Part shown: in pieces, positions 1 to 8,522 of the stretch
Layout of the letters: every line of letters starts with the position of its first letter
Numbering within the stretch: position 1 is the first letter of the stretch
Notes under the pieces: model-generated
The model's database searches: none
Told to the model about the DNA's origin: nothing
The model's input: only the letters and a program-made list of their open reading frames with translations
Program-made: the position numbers and the translations under genes
Origin: CBDCVD01 sp965224015
Lineage (GTDB): Bacteria > Pseudomonadota > Alphaproteobacteria > Rhizobiales > CBDCVD01
Reading direction: 5' to 3'
Length of the DNA: 64,000 bases
NCBI GenBank assembly: GCA_965224015.1
Contig: OZ245032.1
Span: 3,410,001 to 3,474,000, forward strand

Positions 1-279
1 AAGCGACGATGACTGCATAATCGTCGTCGATACGATGCCAAAGCTCAAGGATCTGAAGACAGAACCGGTCGCGCGCTTGAGCATCTTTTCCAGCATTCCG
101 CCGGAAAACTGGTTGAAGCCGTCCTCCAGCATCAGCATGCCGAAGAGGAAGATGGCAACGCCTGCCGCGATCTCCTGAAAGTCGGAACTGAACCAGAATC
201 CGATGAGCAGCGTACCGATAATAACCGGCAGCAGGGTTCGCTTGAGGACGCTTCTCATTTCAGCACGGTATTTCAGCAT
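1..279 (-). CDS. Na/Pi cotransporter family protein, N-terminal part (runs off the window)
   Basis: This is the first 93 residues of a protein read leftwards from the ATG at 277-279; the rest lies outside the window. It begins with a short basic stretch, then a hydrophobic segment (TLLPVIIGTLLIGFWF), then GVAIFLFGMLMLEDGF and TTIMQSSSL. The order 'FLFGM..ME.G', a short loop and 'QSSS' is the hallmark of the first repeat of the NptA/PF02690 Na+/phosphate cotransporters, inner-membrane proteins that import phosphate with sodium. It starts 9 nt after the stop of the PiT gene on the same strand, so the two are probably co-transcribed. Whether a C-terminal PhoU-like domain is present cannot be seen. 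Confidence 0.8.
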   Translation of the reverse strand, partial: MLKYRAEMRSVLKRTLLPVIIGTLLIGFWFSSDFQEIAAGVAIFLFGMLMLEDGFNQFSGGMLEKMLKRATGSVFRSLSFGIVSTTIMQSSSL

Positions 280-288
280 GGTATTACA

Positions 289-1860
289 TCAAGGTAGCAT
301 CATGCCGCGTAGTGCAAAATAGAAAATACTGGCTAAAATTGCAGACACCGGCACAGTGATTATCCAGGCGGACACGATCTTGAGCAGCGATGAGCGTTTG
401 ACAAGCTGACGCTTGAGCGCGCGCTGCAGTTCCTTTCGTTGCGCAGCGGAGATGACGGCGTCCGGGCCCATTTTCTTCAACTCACCCAGAATACGCTGCT
501 TTTCTTCGGGAGGTGCGTGCTGGAATTCCCGTAGATCTGCCTCGACCTTCTGGAAGTCAGCTTCGCCCTCGTAGCTCTGGACGACCCTCTCGACGACGCG
601 GCTGAGGCGCTGGTCGAGAAACTCGCGCAGAAATCCGACACCAAACACACCTCCAAGTGCAACATGCGTTGAACTGATCGGGAGCCCGAGCTGACTGGCA
701 ATGATCACCGTAATAGCGGCCGCAAGCGCGATGCAGAAAGCCCGTGAGCGGTCCAGTTCGGTAATCTCGGAACCGACCGTGCGAATCAGTTTCGGGCCGA
801 ACAGCGCCAGCCCGACCGAAATGCCCAGGGCGCCAATTGCCATGACCCAGAAAGGGATTGCAACCTTGGCGCCGACATCACCTTGCGTCAACACATCGAC
901 AATACCGGCCAGCGGACCAACAGCATTGGCAACGTCGTTTGCACCGTGCGCGAAACTAAGCAGCGCCGCCGCAAAGATGAGCGGAAGGGTGAAGAGCCTG
1001 TTGATGCCATCGCGATCCGGCGACAGCTCGGGCGCCTTTCGGGCAATGACTGGCTTGACGATCAGATAGACGGTAATGCCAACCGCCATCCCGATGAGCA
1101 ACGCCGTCGGAAAGGAAATCTTGACCAACTGCCTGATACCCTTGAGGGCGATGTAGGTTGTGAAGGCCCAGGCCATCACCCCGATCATTACCGGTACAAT
1201 CTTCTTGGCCGCGGCGATCGGATCGCCCCTGAAGAACACCGATTTCTTGAGCAGGTAGAGCACCAGGGCAGCAATAATGCCTCCGACAACGGGAGAAATA
1301 ACCCACGACGATGCGATCTGAGCCATTGATTGCCAATTGACGATGTCCCAGCCACTGGCCGCTATGCCCGCGCCCATGACGCCGCCGACGATGGAGTGGG
1401 TGGTCGAGACCGGCGCCCCCAGCCACGTCGCCAGGTTGAGCCAGATCGCAGCGCCCAGAAGCGCGCCCATCATGACCCAAACGAAAACGTCCGGATTGTC
1501 GATGTCGGCGGGATCAATTATGCCTTTCTTGACTGTTGAGACCACATCGCCACCGGCGATGATGGCACCAGCAGCCTCGAAGACAGCCGCGATCATGATG
1601 GCCATCGTCAGAGTCATGGCCAATGAGCCCACCGCGGGTCCGACATTGTTCGCCACATCGTTGGCGCCAATGTTCATCGCCATATAGGCGCCGACAACAG
1701 CAGCAGCGATAAGCATGTAGGATTGCTCCACATGCGCGAACTGCGTGCCTGAAAAAATGATGACGGCTACGATGAACAGGATCGCCGTACCGAGCCTGCC
1801 AACTTCTGCGCGACTGATATGCGTGGCGCGCTCGACTTTTACGTACTCATTGACCTGCAA
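289..1860 (-). CDS. PiT-family inorganic phosphate permease
   Basis: 523-residue inner-membrane transporter of the PiT family (PF01384), which imports phosphate by cation symport. The two inverted family signatures are present: GANDVANNVGPAVGS near residue 65 and AHGANDVANAVGPLAG near residue 304. 'LGAPVSTTHS' and 'LGLPISSTH' form the paired loops. An N-terminal tail of about 25 residues precedes the first membrane segment, and a long charged cytoplasmic insert (about residues 415-485) precedes the last helix. Length is typical of the longer bacterial and eukaryote-like PiT forms. Its stop is 9 nt upstream of the Na/Pi cotransporter start, so two different phosphate importers appear to be in one transcription unit. 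No pho box was recognised. Confidence 0.93.
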   Translation of the reverse strand: MQVNEYVKVERATHISRAEVGRLGTAILFIVAVIIFSGTQFAHVEQSYMLIAAAVVGAYMAMNIGANDVANNVGPAVGSLAMTLTMAIMIAAVFEAAGAIIAGGDVVSTVKKGIIDPADIDNPDVFVWVMMGALLGAAIWLNLATWLGAPVSTTHSIVGGVMGAGIAASGWDIVNWQSMAQIASSWVISPVVGGIIAALVLYLLKKSVFFRGDPIAAAKKIVPVMIGVMAWAFTTYIALKGIRQLVKISFPTALLIGMAVGITVYLIVKPVIARKAPELSPDRDGINRLFTLPLIFAAALLSFAHGANDVANAVGPLAGIVDVLTQGDVGAKVAIPFWVMAIGALGISVGLALFGPKLIRTVGSEITELDRSRAFCIALAAAITVIIASQLGLPISSTHVALGGVFGVGFLREFLDQRLSRVVERVVQSYEGEADFQKVEADLREFQHAPPEEKQRILGELKKMGPDAVISAAQRKELQRALKRQLVKRSSLLKIVSAWIITVPVSAILASIFYFALRGMMLP

Positions 1861-1904
1861 TTTCCCCTCCCCTTCTCCAAAGCGATCATTCGCTTCGAAG
1901 GCAC

Positions 1905-1968
1905 CTATAGCAAAATGCGTTTAGTTGGAATCATAAGCATTCAACTTTGTTTTTGCATTTTGCTATAG
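1905..1968. repeat. Hairpin related to repeat R3
   Basis: Arms CTATAGCAAAATGC (1905-1918) and GCATTTTGCTATAG (1955-1968) are exact inverted copies flanking a 36-nt loop. TATAGCAAAATG is also found at the centre of R3 copies (for example 2009-2020 and 37170-37183). It lies just upstream of the PiT start and could also act on its transcript. Confidence 0.7.
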
Positions 1969-1979
1969 ATTCCAGGGCC

Positions 1980-2043
1980 ATCAGCTTTATACGTTTAGTT
2001 GTCCCCATAGCAAAATGGGTACAACTAACGCCAAGCTGATCTA
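1980..2043. repeat. R3 palindromic repeat, copy 1
   Basis: Imperfect palindrome running from ATCAGCTTTATACGTTTAG to its counterpart CAAGCTGATCTA, with CCCCATAGCAAAATGGG in the middle. Same family as 2385-2458, 19652-19716, 29675-29738 and 62280-62339. It directly abuts an R1 fragment. Confidence 0.75.
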
Positions 2044-2104
2044 ATACCAAGGGTCCATGACAATGACTCATGCATTAGCGTCAATCAGATGTGTTATCAA
2101 GGCC
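2044..2104 (+). repeat. R1 repeat, left half only
   Basis: Begins ATACCAAGGGTCCATGACAA and follows the R1 consensus to TGTTATCAAGGC, then diverges; the right half (AGTACACCAG through CCGCTGGTAT) is missing. The stretch 2105-2384 after it holds nothing I recognise. Confidence 0.75.
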
Positions 2105-2384
2105 CCACCTCGGCGCTACGTTCCTCGCTTGCGCTCAACACTGAGACGATTACATGGCCATCCTGCACACGAATGGCCGAAACCGTGTGCTGAGAGGCGA
2201 TCGCGCCTGCCCCCGTCTATCCCCATTTCATCAGTCATGATCTCCTGGGAAATGGGACCATTTCTATCCTCAATACAGTAATCTGGAACGCTCCCGTTTG
2301 TAAACTGGAATTATCGTAATTGCCCTTCTCATTATTGGGTCCGCGCAATCCCACGGGTAGTTTCGCGAGGTTGATGGAAATTAC

Positions 2385-2458
2385 ACCTTTAGATCAGCAT
2401 ACGTTTAGTTGTACCCATTTTGCTATGGGGACAACTAAACGTATGCTGATCTAAAGGT
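2385..2458. repeat. R3 palindrome, near-perfect copy covering the oxyR stop codon
   Basis: A 28-bp arm (2385-2412) is exactly repeated in inverse at 2431-2458, and CCCAT/ATGGG extends the stem inside. The TAG stop of oxyR (complement of 2451-2453) lies within the right arm. The hairpin could end oxyR transcription, but no T-run follows, so a terminator role is only inferred. Confidence 0.85.
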
Positions 2459-3374
2459 CTTGTTGCAGCCTGTGCCAACTCTCGCGGACCAGTTTTCCGA
2501 TGCCGGCAAAATGTTCGCGCCACGGCGCGCTGCGCCGCCAGCACAAGCCAATGGTGCGCGATGGCTCGGGGCTTGCCAGACGTATCGTCCGCACGCCTGG
2601 CACACCGCCCTCGACCGTTAACGCCATCTGCGGCAGAAACGTCACCCCAAGCCCGCAGGCAACCATCTGCACCACTGTCGCCAGGGTAGATGCGCCGAAA
2701 GTGTCGATATAGCCCGGTGTTCGCGCCTTGCGCGATTTTCTCAGGGTACAATAAGCCAGCGCCTGATCGCGAAAGCAATGCCCCTCTTCAAGCAGCAAAA
2801 GGCGCTCGTTGCTGATAAGCTCATCGGGGCTGCGCACGGATATCCGATCGGCATGTTGCGCCGGCGCAACCAGAACAAACGGGTCTTCGAACAGCGCCAG
2901 CGTTTCCATATTCTGTTGCCTGATGGGCAACGCGAGCAACAGCACGTCGAGTTGGCCGTTGTTCAGCTCGGTGATAAGGGTATCGGTTTGCGACTCGCGA
3001 ATATTGAGCGCCGCCTGCGGATAGGTCTGCTGCAGTTTCGGCACAAGCAGCGGCAGTAAGTAGGGGGCAATCGATGGAATAACGCCGAAATTTAGCAGCC
3101 CGCCAAAGGGGGTACGGCCCAGCCGTGCACTCTCGCCCAAATCGTGCAGGTCAATGAGGATTGACGCCACCCGGTGGGCGATTTCCTCGCCCAGGGCCGT
3201 CAGCCGCGCGCCATCGGAAAGGCGCTCAAACAGCGGTCCGCCGAGCGCTTCCTCAAGCGCCTTGATCTGGATGGAGAGCGCCGGTTGGGTTATGGCGCAA
3301 GCGTCGGCGGCCCGGCCAAAATGTCCAAGCCGTGCAACAGCATCAAAGTAGCGAAGTTGTTTGAGGGTAACCAT
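2451..3374 (-). CDS. oxyR: LysR-family peroxide-sensing regulator OxyR
   Basis: 307-residue LysR-type regulator: winged helix-turn-helix at residues 1-60 (typical LKQLRYFDAVA and ITQPALSIQIKALEE), then a substrate-sensor domain. The redox motif of OxyR is intact: LLEEGHCFRDQALAYC carries Cys200 and Cys209, matching the peroxidatic and resolving cysteines (Cys199/Cys208) of E. coli OxyR, which form a disulfide on H2O2 exposure. It is transcribed away from the catalase gene with a 101-bp gap, the usual OxyR-target arrangement. The last codons and the stop sit in an R3 palindrome, so the native C-terminus may have been replaced, although total length is normal for the family. Confidence 0.93.
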   Translation of the reverse strand: MVTLKQLRYFDAVARLGHFGRAADACAITQPALSIQIKALEEALGGPLFERLSDGARLTALGEEIAHRVASILIDLHDLGESARLGRTPFGGLLNFGVIPSIAPYLLPLLVPKLQQTYPQAALNIRESQTDTLITELNNGQLDVLLLALPIRQQNMETLALFEDPFVLVAPAQHADRISVRSPDELISNERLLLLEEGHCFRDQALAYCTLRKSRKARTPGYIDTFGASTLATVVQMVACGLGVTFLPQMALTVEGGVPGVRTIRLASPEPSRTIGLCWRRSAPWREHFAGIGKLVRESWHRLQQDL

Positions 3375-3383
3375 TCCATAAAT

Positions 3384-3421
3384 AATTCTAATGAAAGGAG
3401 ATAGAATATTATATTAGAATT
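3384..3421. promoter_or_regulatory. Candidate OxyR operator between oxyR and catalase
   Basis: In the divergent intergenic region AATTCTAAT (3384-3392) and ATTAGAATT (3413-3421) form an exact 9-bp inverted repeat around an A/T-rich core containing ATAGAATATTAT. LysR-type regulators bind such A/T-rich dyads next to their own promoter. It also covers the oxyR start region (ATG at 3372-3374). Binding is inferred. Confidence 0.45.
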
Positions 3422-3475
3422 TATTGAAGCGATTGTCTAGGCTCACGTACAGCGATTGTACAAACTGCGGAGCAT

Positions 3476-4936
3476 ATGATGACCAAGAGAATGACAACCA
3501 CGGCCGGGGCTCCGGTACCGAGCAACCAGCATTCCCTTACCGCCGGCGCACGGGGCCCGGTACTTTTGCAGGATTATCAACTTCTGGAGAAGCTGAGCCA
3601 CCAGAACCGCGAGCGCATCCCCGAGCGCACCGTTCATGCCAAGGGCTGGGGCGCTTTTGGCAGATTGAGGATTACCGGGGATATTTCGCGATACACCAAA
3701 GCGAAAGTACTGCAGCCGGGCGCCGAGACCGACATGCTGGCCCGTTTTTCGACCGTCGCCGGTGAGATGGGCGCAGCCGATGCGGAGCGCGATGTCCGCG
3801 GTTTTGCGTTGAAATTCTATACCGAGGACGGCAATTGGGATCTTGTGGGAAACAATACGCCGATATTCTTTGTACGCGATCCTTACAAGTTTCCTGATTT
3901 TATCCACACCCAGAAGCGCCACCCGAGGACCAATCTGCGCAGTCCGACAGCCATGTGGGATTTCTGGTCCCTAAGCCCTGAGTCGGTCCATCAGGTGACC
4001 ATTTTGATGTCGGATCGCGGCTGCCCGACAACGCCGATGCATATGAACGGCTACGGCAGCCATGCCTTTAGCCTGTGGAATGAAGCGGGCGAGCGGTACT
4101 GGGTCAAGTTTCATTTCAAGACCTGTCAGGGGCATGCGCATTACACCGACGAGGAGGCGCGCGCGGTGATCGGCGAGAGCCGCGAGAGCTACCAGGAGGC
4201 TCTGTTTGCAGCGATTGAGAACGGTGACTTTCCGCGCTGGACAATGCAGGTACAGATCATGACCGAAGAGGAGGCGCATAACGCTGCGTTTAATCCATTC
4301 GATCTGACCAAGGTCTGGCCGCACCGGGATTACCCCTGCCTGGATATCGGGATAATGGAGCTTAATCGCAATCCGCAAAACTATTTTGCCCAGATCGAGA
4401 ACGCCGCCTTCAGTCCGTCCAATATCGTCCCGGGTATCGGCTTTAGTCCGGACAAGATGTTGCAGGCGCGTGTTTTCTCTTACGCCGATGCGCATCGTTA
4501 TCGCCTGGGCACCCATTATGAGCAACTCCCCGTAAACCAGCCCCAATGCGCGGTGCACCACTATCATCGCGATGGCCATATGAATACGGCGCCGGACATT
4601 GCCACGGGCAATGGGGATGCGTATTACGAACCCAATTCATTTGACGGTCCGGTGCAAGACGAAAGCGCAATGGAGCCGCCGCTGGCTCTTGATGGCCATG
4701 CGGCCCGCTACGATCACCGTGACGGCAACGATGACTACAGCCAGGCCGGTGCCTTGTTTCGTCTTATGGATGAGGCGGAGCAGAGCCGTTTAATGGATAA
4801 TATCGCGCGAACCATGCAGGGCGTGCCGCCCCATATTGTGGTCCGGCAGGTGGCGCATTTTGACAAATGCGATCCCGCCTACGGGGCCGGCGTGGCCGAA
4901 CGCCTCGGCATCAAAACCCCCGTGGCAGCCGAATAG
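3476..4936 (+). CDS. katA: Monofunctional heme catalase (small-subunit type)
   Basis: 486-residue catalase that dismutates hydrogen peroxide, small-subunit clade by length. Seen: RIPERTVHAKGWGAFG with the catalytic His54; DLVGNNTPIFF with the distal Asn (126/127); the proximal heme ligand in RVFSYADAHRYRLG (Tyr336). The ATG at 3476 follows GGAG at 3469-3472; an adjacent ATG at 3479 is an equivalent choice. No signal peptide, so cytoplasmic. It is divergent from oxyR across a dyad likely to be the OxyR site, so peroxide induction is expected. A small ORF follows 26 nt after the stop. Confidence 0.96.
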   Translation: MMTKRMTTTAGAPVPSNQHSLTAGARGPVLLQDYQLLEKLSHQNRERIPERTVHAKGWGAFGRLRITGDISRYTKAKVLQPGAETDMLARFSTVAGEMGAADAERDVRGFALKFYTEDGNWDLVGNNTPIFFVRDPYKFPDFIHTQKRHPRTNLRSPTAMWDFWSLSPESVHQVTILMSDRGCPTTPMHMNGYGSHAFSLWNEAGERYWVKFHFKTCQGHAHYTDEEARAVIGESRESYQEALFAAIENGDFPRWTMQVQIMTEEEAHNAAFNPFDLTKVWPHRDYPCLDIGIMELNRNPQNYFAQIENAAFSPSNIVPGIGFSPDKMLQARVFSYADAHRYRLGTHYEQLPVNQPQCAVHHYHRDGHMNTAPDIATGNGDAYYEPNSFDGPVQDESAMEPPLALDGHAARYDHRDGNDDYSQAGALFRLMDEAEQSRLMDNIARTMQGVPPHIVVRQVAHFDKCDPAYGAGVAERLGIKTPVAAE

Positions 4937-4962
4937 GCGTAGAAAAGAGAGGAGCAACGGAC

Positions 4963-5145
4963 ATGGCGAAAACAAATCAGGCGCAAATTGCAGAATTTTT
5001 TTCACCGGCGACGGTATTGGGGCTGAATGCGGCACTGAGGGAGCGAGGTCTGGACGTCTCGCAAGTCATTTCTATTTTTGTGATCCCGGGCACGACATTA
5101 TTGGATCCCTCGCAGGAGCAGTTCCGCGTGCTTTATCGCACCTGA
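4963..5145 (+). CDS. Small protein of unknown function downstream of catalase
   Basis: 60-residue ORF starting MAKTNQAQIAEFF, with a clear ribosome-binding site (AGAGAGGAG about 7 nt upstream of ATG 4963). It sits 26 nt after katA on the same strand. The sequence looks like a soluble helical peptide followed by a beta segment (QVISIFVIPGTT). I recognise no family. The final codons CGC ACC TGA run straight into CACGCTC, the right end of repeat R2, so the stop codon belongs to the repeat and the original protein may have been longer. Confidence 0.55.
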   Translation: MAKTNQAQIAEFFSPATVLGLNAALRERGLDVSQVISIFVIPGTTLLDPSQEQFRVLYRT

Positions 5146-5155
5146 CACGCTCTAT
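5140..5155. repeat. R2 right-end remnant
   Basis: ACCTGACACGCTCTA, the terminal sequence of R2, directly followed by a full R1 element. The body of R2 is absent. Confidence 0.7.
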
Positions 5156-5157
5156 TA

Positions 5158-5260
5158 ATACCAAGGGTCCTTAACAATGACTCATGGCTTAGCGTCAAGC
5201 AAGTATGTTATTAAGGCAGTACACCAGTCGGCGTGTATATAAAGCCAATACCGCTGGTAT
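5158..5260 (+). repeat. R1 repeat, full copy
   Basis: 103 bp from ATACCAAGGG to CCGCTGGTAT, near-identical to the copies at 9276, 9403, 23807, 29521, 48353, 50226 and 60541. R1 contains an internal ACACCAGTCGGCGTGT hairpin and partly complementary CCTTAACA / TGTTATCAAGG segments. Confidence 0.92.
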
Positions 5261-5323
5261 AACCCTGTCGGCGGTTGCATAACATCTGCGCCGGGATAAC
5301 CCTTATTGAGAATGGAGCGCTGT

Positions 5324-5554
5324 ATGAGCTGGTTACCAGGATTGATTACTGACACGCCGCAAGAAGGCTTTGAACTTGCTATAAAACTGAGCCGCATGGC
5401 GGTAAAGCTGACGCAACCTGATGATGCGGTACGGGCCCGGTTGCGCGACGGGTATGCCAACAACGCGGACAGTCTGACCATGGCGTCGCAGGTTGTTGCG
5501 ATCAATTTTCAGACCGTTGCCCAGGCCAACAATTTCTGGACGGATAAAACCTGA
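5324..5554 (+). CDS. Small hypothetical protein
   Basis: 76-residue ORF beginning MSWLPGLITDTP. The ATG at 5324 is preceded by GGAG (5314-5317); in-frame upstream starts (TTG 5306, ATG 5312) are possible. Composition is amphipathic helical with no membrane segment or signal peptide. It stands alone between a full R1 and an R1 fragment. I do not recognise a family; it may be a remnant of a longer gene, though the coding look (no rare stops, sensible composition) favours a real small gene. Confidence 0.45.
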   Translation: MSWLPGLITDTPQEGFELAIKLSRMAVKLTQPDDAVRARLRDGYANNADSLTMASQVVAINFQTVAQANNFWTDKT

Positions 5555-5628
5555 GCATCAGTTTGGGATATAGTCAGTCGCGGGCACAGGCGCGGCCTCC
5601 TGTCCACAGGTCTGAAGCTTAACGTGTG

Positions 5629-5664
5629 ATGCCAGCGGTACTGGCTTTTGTACACGCCGACTTG
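5629..5664 (-). repeat. R1 right-end fragment (reverse orientation), degraded
   Basis: Reads GCCAGCGGTACTGGCTTTTG then TACACGCCGACT, matching the reverse complement of the R1 right end with changes, then diverges. It lies just past the stop of the flavoprotein gene that follows. Confidence 0.6.
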
Positions 5665-5687
5665 TGGGCATATCTGTATTCTGTCAT

Positions 5688-8195
5688 CTACCCGCGAAGC
5701 CGCGTGTTGTTTGGGTCAAAGGGGCTTTCCTCAATCACAGTAGCGCTGTGGCGCTGGCCGAGAATGCTGATCTCGAGTGCGGTACCGATCTCGCCCAGGT
5801 CCGGGCGCACCATCGCCAGTGCCAGGGACTTGCCCAAGCGCCAGCCGTAGCCTCCCGAGGTCGCCCGGCCAATAAGATCATCGCCCAGATAAATCGGCTC
5901 CGAGCCGCGCGCGTCCGCATCGCTCACGCCGTGCACCTCCAGGGTGACAAACCGGTTCTTGTGTCCCGTCTCGCGCCAGGCAACAAGCGCGTCACGACCG
6001 ATGAACGCCCCCTTGTTCGGGTGCACGAAACGCTCAAGGCCAGACTCAAAAGCGGAATACTCAATGGACAACTCCCTGGGAATAAGGCGATACGACTTCT
6101 CCAGACGCAGGCTGTCCATGGCGCGGATGCCGAACGGCTTGATGTCGAACTCTGCCCCCGCTTCCATCAATGCATCAAAGATGGTGTTTTGCATGGCGAT
6201 AGGATGGTGCAGTTCAAAGCCGAGCTCGCCGACAAAGTTCACCCGGATCGCATGGGCCATTGCCGCTCCAACGGATATCTGCTGGCCCGACAACCAGGGA
6301 AAGGCCGCGTTTGACAAATCGGTGCGGGTAAGCTTTTGCAACACCGCCCGCGATTTCGGGCCAGCCAAAACCAGCACCCCCCAATCGGTGGTAACAGGGG
6401 TCATCCATACGCGGCCATCCTCCGGTAGCAGTTTCATCAAGATGTCGTGATCATGACGCTCAAAAGCCCCTGCGGAAACCAGGTAATAGCCACCCGGGCG
6501 CTTGTAGACAGTAAACTCGCTGCGCACGCCGCCGGCCTCGCTTAGCACATGGCAAAGCGCAATCCGCCCGTCCTTGCGTGGCAACCGGTTCGCCATAATC
6601 CCGTCGAGCCAAGCCGTCGCGTCGGCCCCGCTAACCCAGCACTTGGCAAATGCGCTCATGTCCAAAAGGCCGACTTTTTCGTGCACATGGCGGCATTCAT
6701 TACCGACATGCTCGAAGTAGTTGGAGCGCCGGAATGACCATTTTTCGACAATACGGCCATTAGCCGTCGCGGGCGCATGATTATGGCGCAGCAACGTATC
6801 GGGCCGGTTCAGGTCCGCCTCGCTTAAGGACAAGTCGAGGGGCGCGAACCAGTTTGGCCGTTCCCACCCGTAGACGGAGCCAAACACGGCCCCCAGTGCT
6901 TTCATGCGGTCATAGCAGGGCGCCTGCTTTAGCGGTCGGCCTGCTGCGCGCTCCTCGTCCGGGTAATGCACAGTAAAAACGTTGGCATAGGCCTCTTCAT
7001 TTTTTTGTTGCAGATATCCCTCGCTTGCATAAGGGCCAAAGCGGCGGGGGTCGACACCCATCATATCAATGGTGGGCTCCCCCTCGACAATCCACTCGGC
7101 CAATTGCCAACCCGCACCCCCGGCGGCTGTCACACCGAAGGAGTGCCCCTCATTGAGCCAAAAGTTCTTTAATCCCCATGCGGGACCGATAATCGGCGAG
7201 CCATCGGGGGTGTAGGCGATGGCTCCATTATACACCTGCTTGACGCCCACTTCGCCGAAAGCGGGCACGCGCACAATGGCGGTCTCGATATGGGGTTCAA
7301 GGCGCTCAATGTCCTCCTGAAAGAGCTCGTATTCACTTTCGTCACTAGGCCCGTCGATATAACAACATGGCGCCCCCTTTTCATAGGGACCCAGCAAAAG
7401 GCCACCGTTTTCCTCGCGCATGTACCATGAACTGTCGGACTCACGCAGAACCCCCATCTCGGGCAAACCACCTCTTTGACGCTCAAGAATGTCCGGATGG
7501 GGCTCCGTGACAATATATTGATGTTCCACCGGAATAACAGGAACATCCAGACCAACCATGGCGCCGGTTCTGCGCGCAAAATTGCCGCTCGCAGAGATCA
7601 CGTGCTCGCATGTCAGGTTGCCCTTGTCGGTTCTGACTAACCATTCGCCCGATTCTGTTTGCTCCATGGCCAGAACACAGGTGTTGCGGTAAATGGTTGC
7701 ACCGCCGGCGCGCGCACCTTTTGCGAACGCCTGCGTAAGGTCGGCGGGCTGGATGTAGCCGTCGTCGGGGTGTTGGATGGCCCCTAGCACCCCATCAATA
7801 TTGCAAAGGGGCCAGATCTCTTTTACGTCATCCGGCGTGAGAAAACGGACATTGACCCCGATCGTCTTTGCGACACCGGCATAGTAGTGGTATTCGTCCA
7901 TGCGGTCCTGTGTGCGCGCCAGGCGGATATTAGAGACGACTCTAAAGCCCACATCCTGGCCGGTCTCTTCCTCCAGAGCACCGTAAAGATTAACCGAGTA
8001 CTTGTGAATCTGACCGACAGAATAGCTCATATTGAACAACGGCAGGAGCCCTGCTGCGTGCCAGGTCGAACCGGAGGTTAATTCCCTGCGCTCAACAAGC
8101 ACAACATCGTCCCAGCCCTTTTTAACCAAATGATAGAGCGTCGCCGCACCAACGACCCCGCCACCAATGACGACAGCCCGCGTGTGTGATTTCAT
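5688..8195 (-). CDS. FAD-dependent dimethylglycine/sarcosine dehydrogenase-like protein with GcvT domain
   Basis: 835-residue fusion. Residues 1-400 form a DAO-type FAD oxidoreductase: nucleotide-binding VVIGGGVVGAATLYHL at the N-terminus and TSGSTWHAAGL, whose His46 corresponds to the residue that covalently binds flavin in dimethylglycine and sarcosine dehydrogenases. The C-terminal half (about 440-835) is an aminomethyltransferase/GcvT-type folate domain (RSNYFEHV, GLLDMSAFAKCWVSG, GELGFELH). Such enzymes demethylate N-methyl amino acids and pass the carbon to tetrahydrofolate. The substrate is not fixed by the sequence: dimethylglycine, sarcosine or a related amine. No partner gene adjoins; an R2 element lies just upstream of the start. 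Confidence 0.88.
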   Translation of the reverse strand: MKSHTRAVVIGGGVVGAATLYHLVKKGWDDVVLVERRELTSGSTWHAAGLLPLFNMSYSVGQIHKYSVNLYGALEEETGQDVGFRVVSNIRLARTQDRMDEYHYYAGVAKTIGVNVRFLTPDDVKEIWPLCNIDGVLGAIQHPDDGYIQPADLTQAFAKGARAGGATIYRNTCVLAMEQTESGEWLVRTDKGNLTCEHVISASGNFARRTGAMVGLDVPVIPVEHQYIVTEPHPDILERQRGGLPEMGVLRESDSSWYMREENGGLLLGPYEKGAPCCYIDGPSDESEYELFQEDIERLEPHIETAIVRVPAFGEVGVKQVYNGAIAYTPDGSPIIGPAWGLKNFWLNEGHSFGVTAAGGAGWQLAEWIVEGEPTIDMMGVDPRRFGPYASEGYLQQKNEEAYANVFTVHYPDEERAAGRPLKQAPCYDRMKALGAVFGSVYGWERPNWFAPLDLSLSEADLNRPDTLLRHNHAPATANGRIVEKWSFRRSNYFEHVGNECRHVHEKVGLLDMSAFAKCWVSGADATAWLDGIMANRLPRKDGRIALCHVLSEAGGVRSEFTVYKRPGGYYLVSAGAFERHDHDILMKLLPEDGRVWMTPVTTDWGVLVLAGPKSRAVLQKLTRTDLSNAAFPWLSGQQISVGAAMAHAIRVNFVGELGFELHHPIAMQNTIFDALMEAGAEFDIKPFGIRAMDSLRLEKSYRLIPRELSIEYSAFESGLERFVHPNKGAFIGRDALVAWRETGHKNRFVTLEVHGVSDADARGSEPIYLGDDLIGRATSGGYGWRLGKSLALAMVRPDLGEIGTALEISILGQRHSATVIEESPFDPNNTRLRG

Positions 8196-8234
8196 TGTCA
8201 GTTCCGTTTTCGTTGCATGTTGTGATCTGAGGTC

Positions 8235-8509
8235 TAGAGCGTGTCAGGTTTTAATAGAATCAATTCTGTTTCTCGATTGGCGAGGCGATCCACGCTCAAG
8301 GCGATCGAAGAGCGATGTTTATCCATCTCTCGAGAGCGGCTTGGGCGTGGGCGTCCGCCAATCGGAAACCCGAAGGGACGGGCGCTTTTGCACCAATATG
8401 AACCTTAAGTCTCTTGCAAATAGCGCCACTATATCCTGCGAGACCTAAGGCCCATCTTGTCGCAAAATCGCTCCGTCAGAATGGTTCTATTAAAACCTGA
8501 CACGCTCTA
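8235..8509 (+). repeat. R2 repeat, full-length uninterrupted copy
   Basis: About 275 bp bounded by TAGAGCGTGTCAGG and CCTGACACGCTCTA, so a 12-bp terminal inverted repeat GAGCGTGTCAGG with TA at both outer ends. The TIR extends imperfectly (TTTTAATAGAA / TTCTATTAAAA). It has no transposase-sized ORF. It fills most of the 327-bp gap between the flavoprotein and modC. The same body, interrupted, occurs at 29457-29909. TA flanks suggest a non-autonomous element of the IS630/Tc1-mariner kind (inference). Confidence 0.88.
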
Positions 8510-8522
8510 GGTCCAATATGCC

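Noticed and set aside
8281..8448. Short open frame inside R2 (SKSDVYPSLESGLG) as a remnant transposase
   Set aside because: It is under 100 codons, appears only where R2 sequence is, and has no DDE or helix-turn-helix motif.
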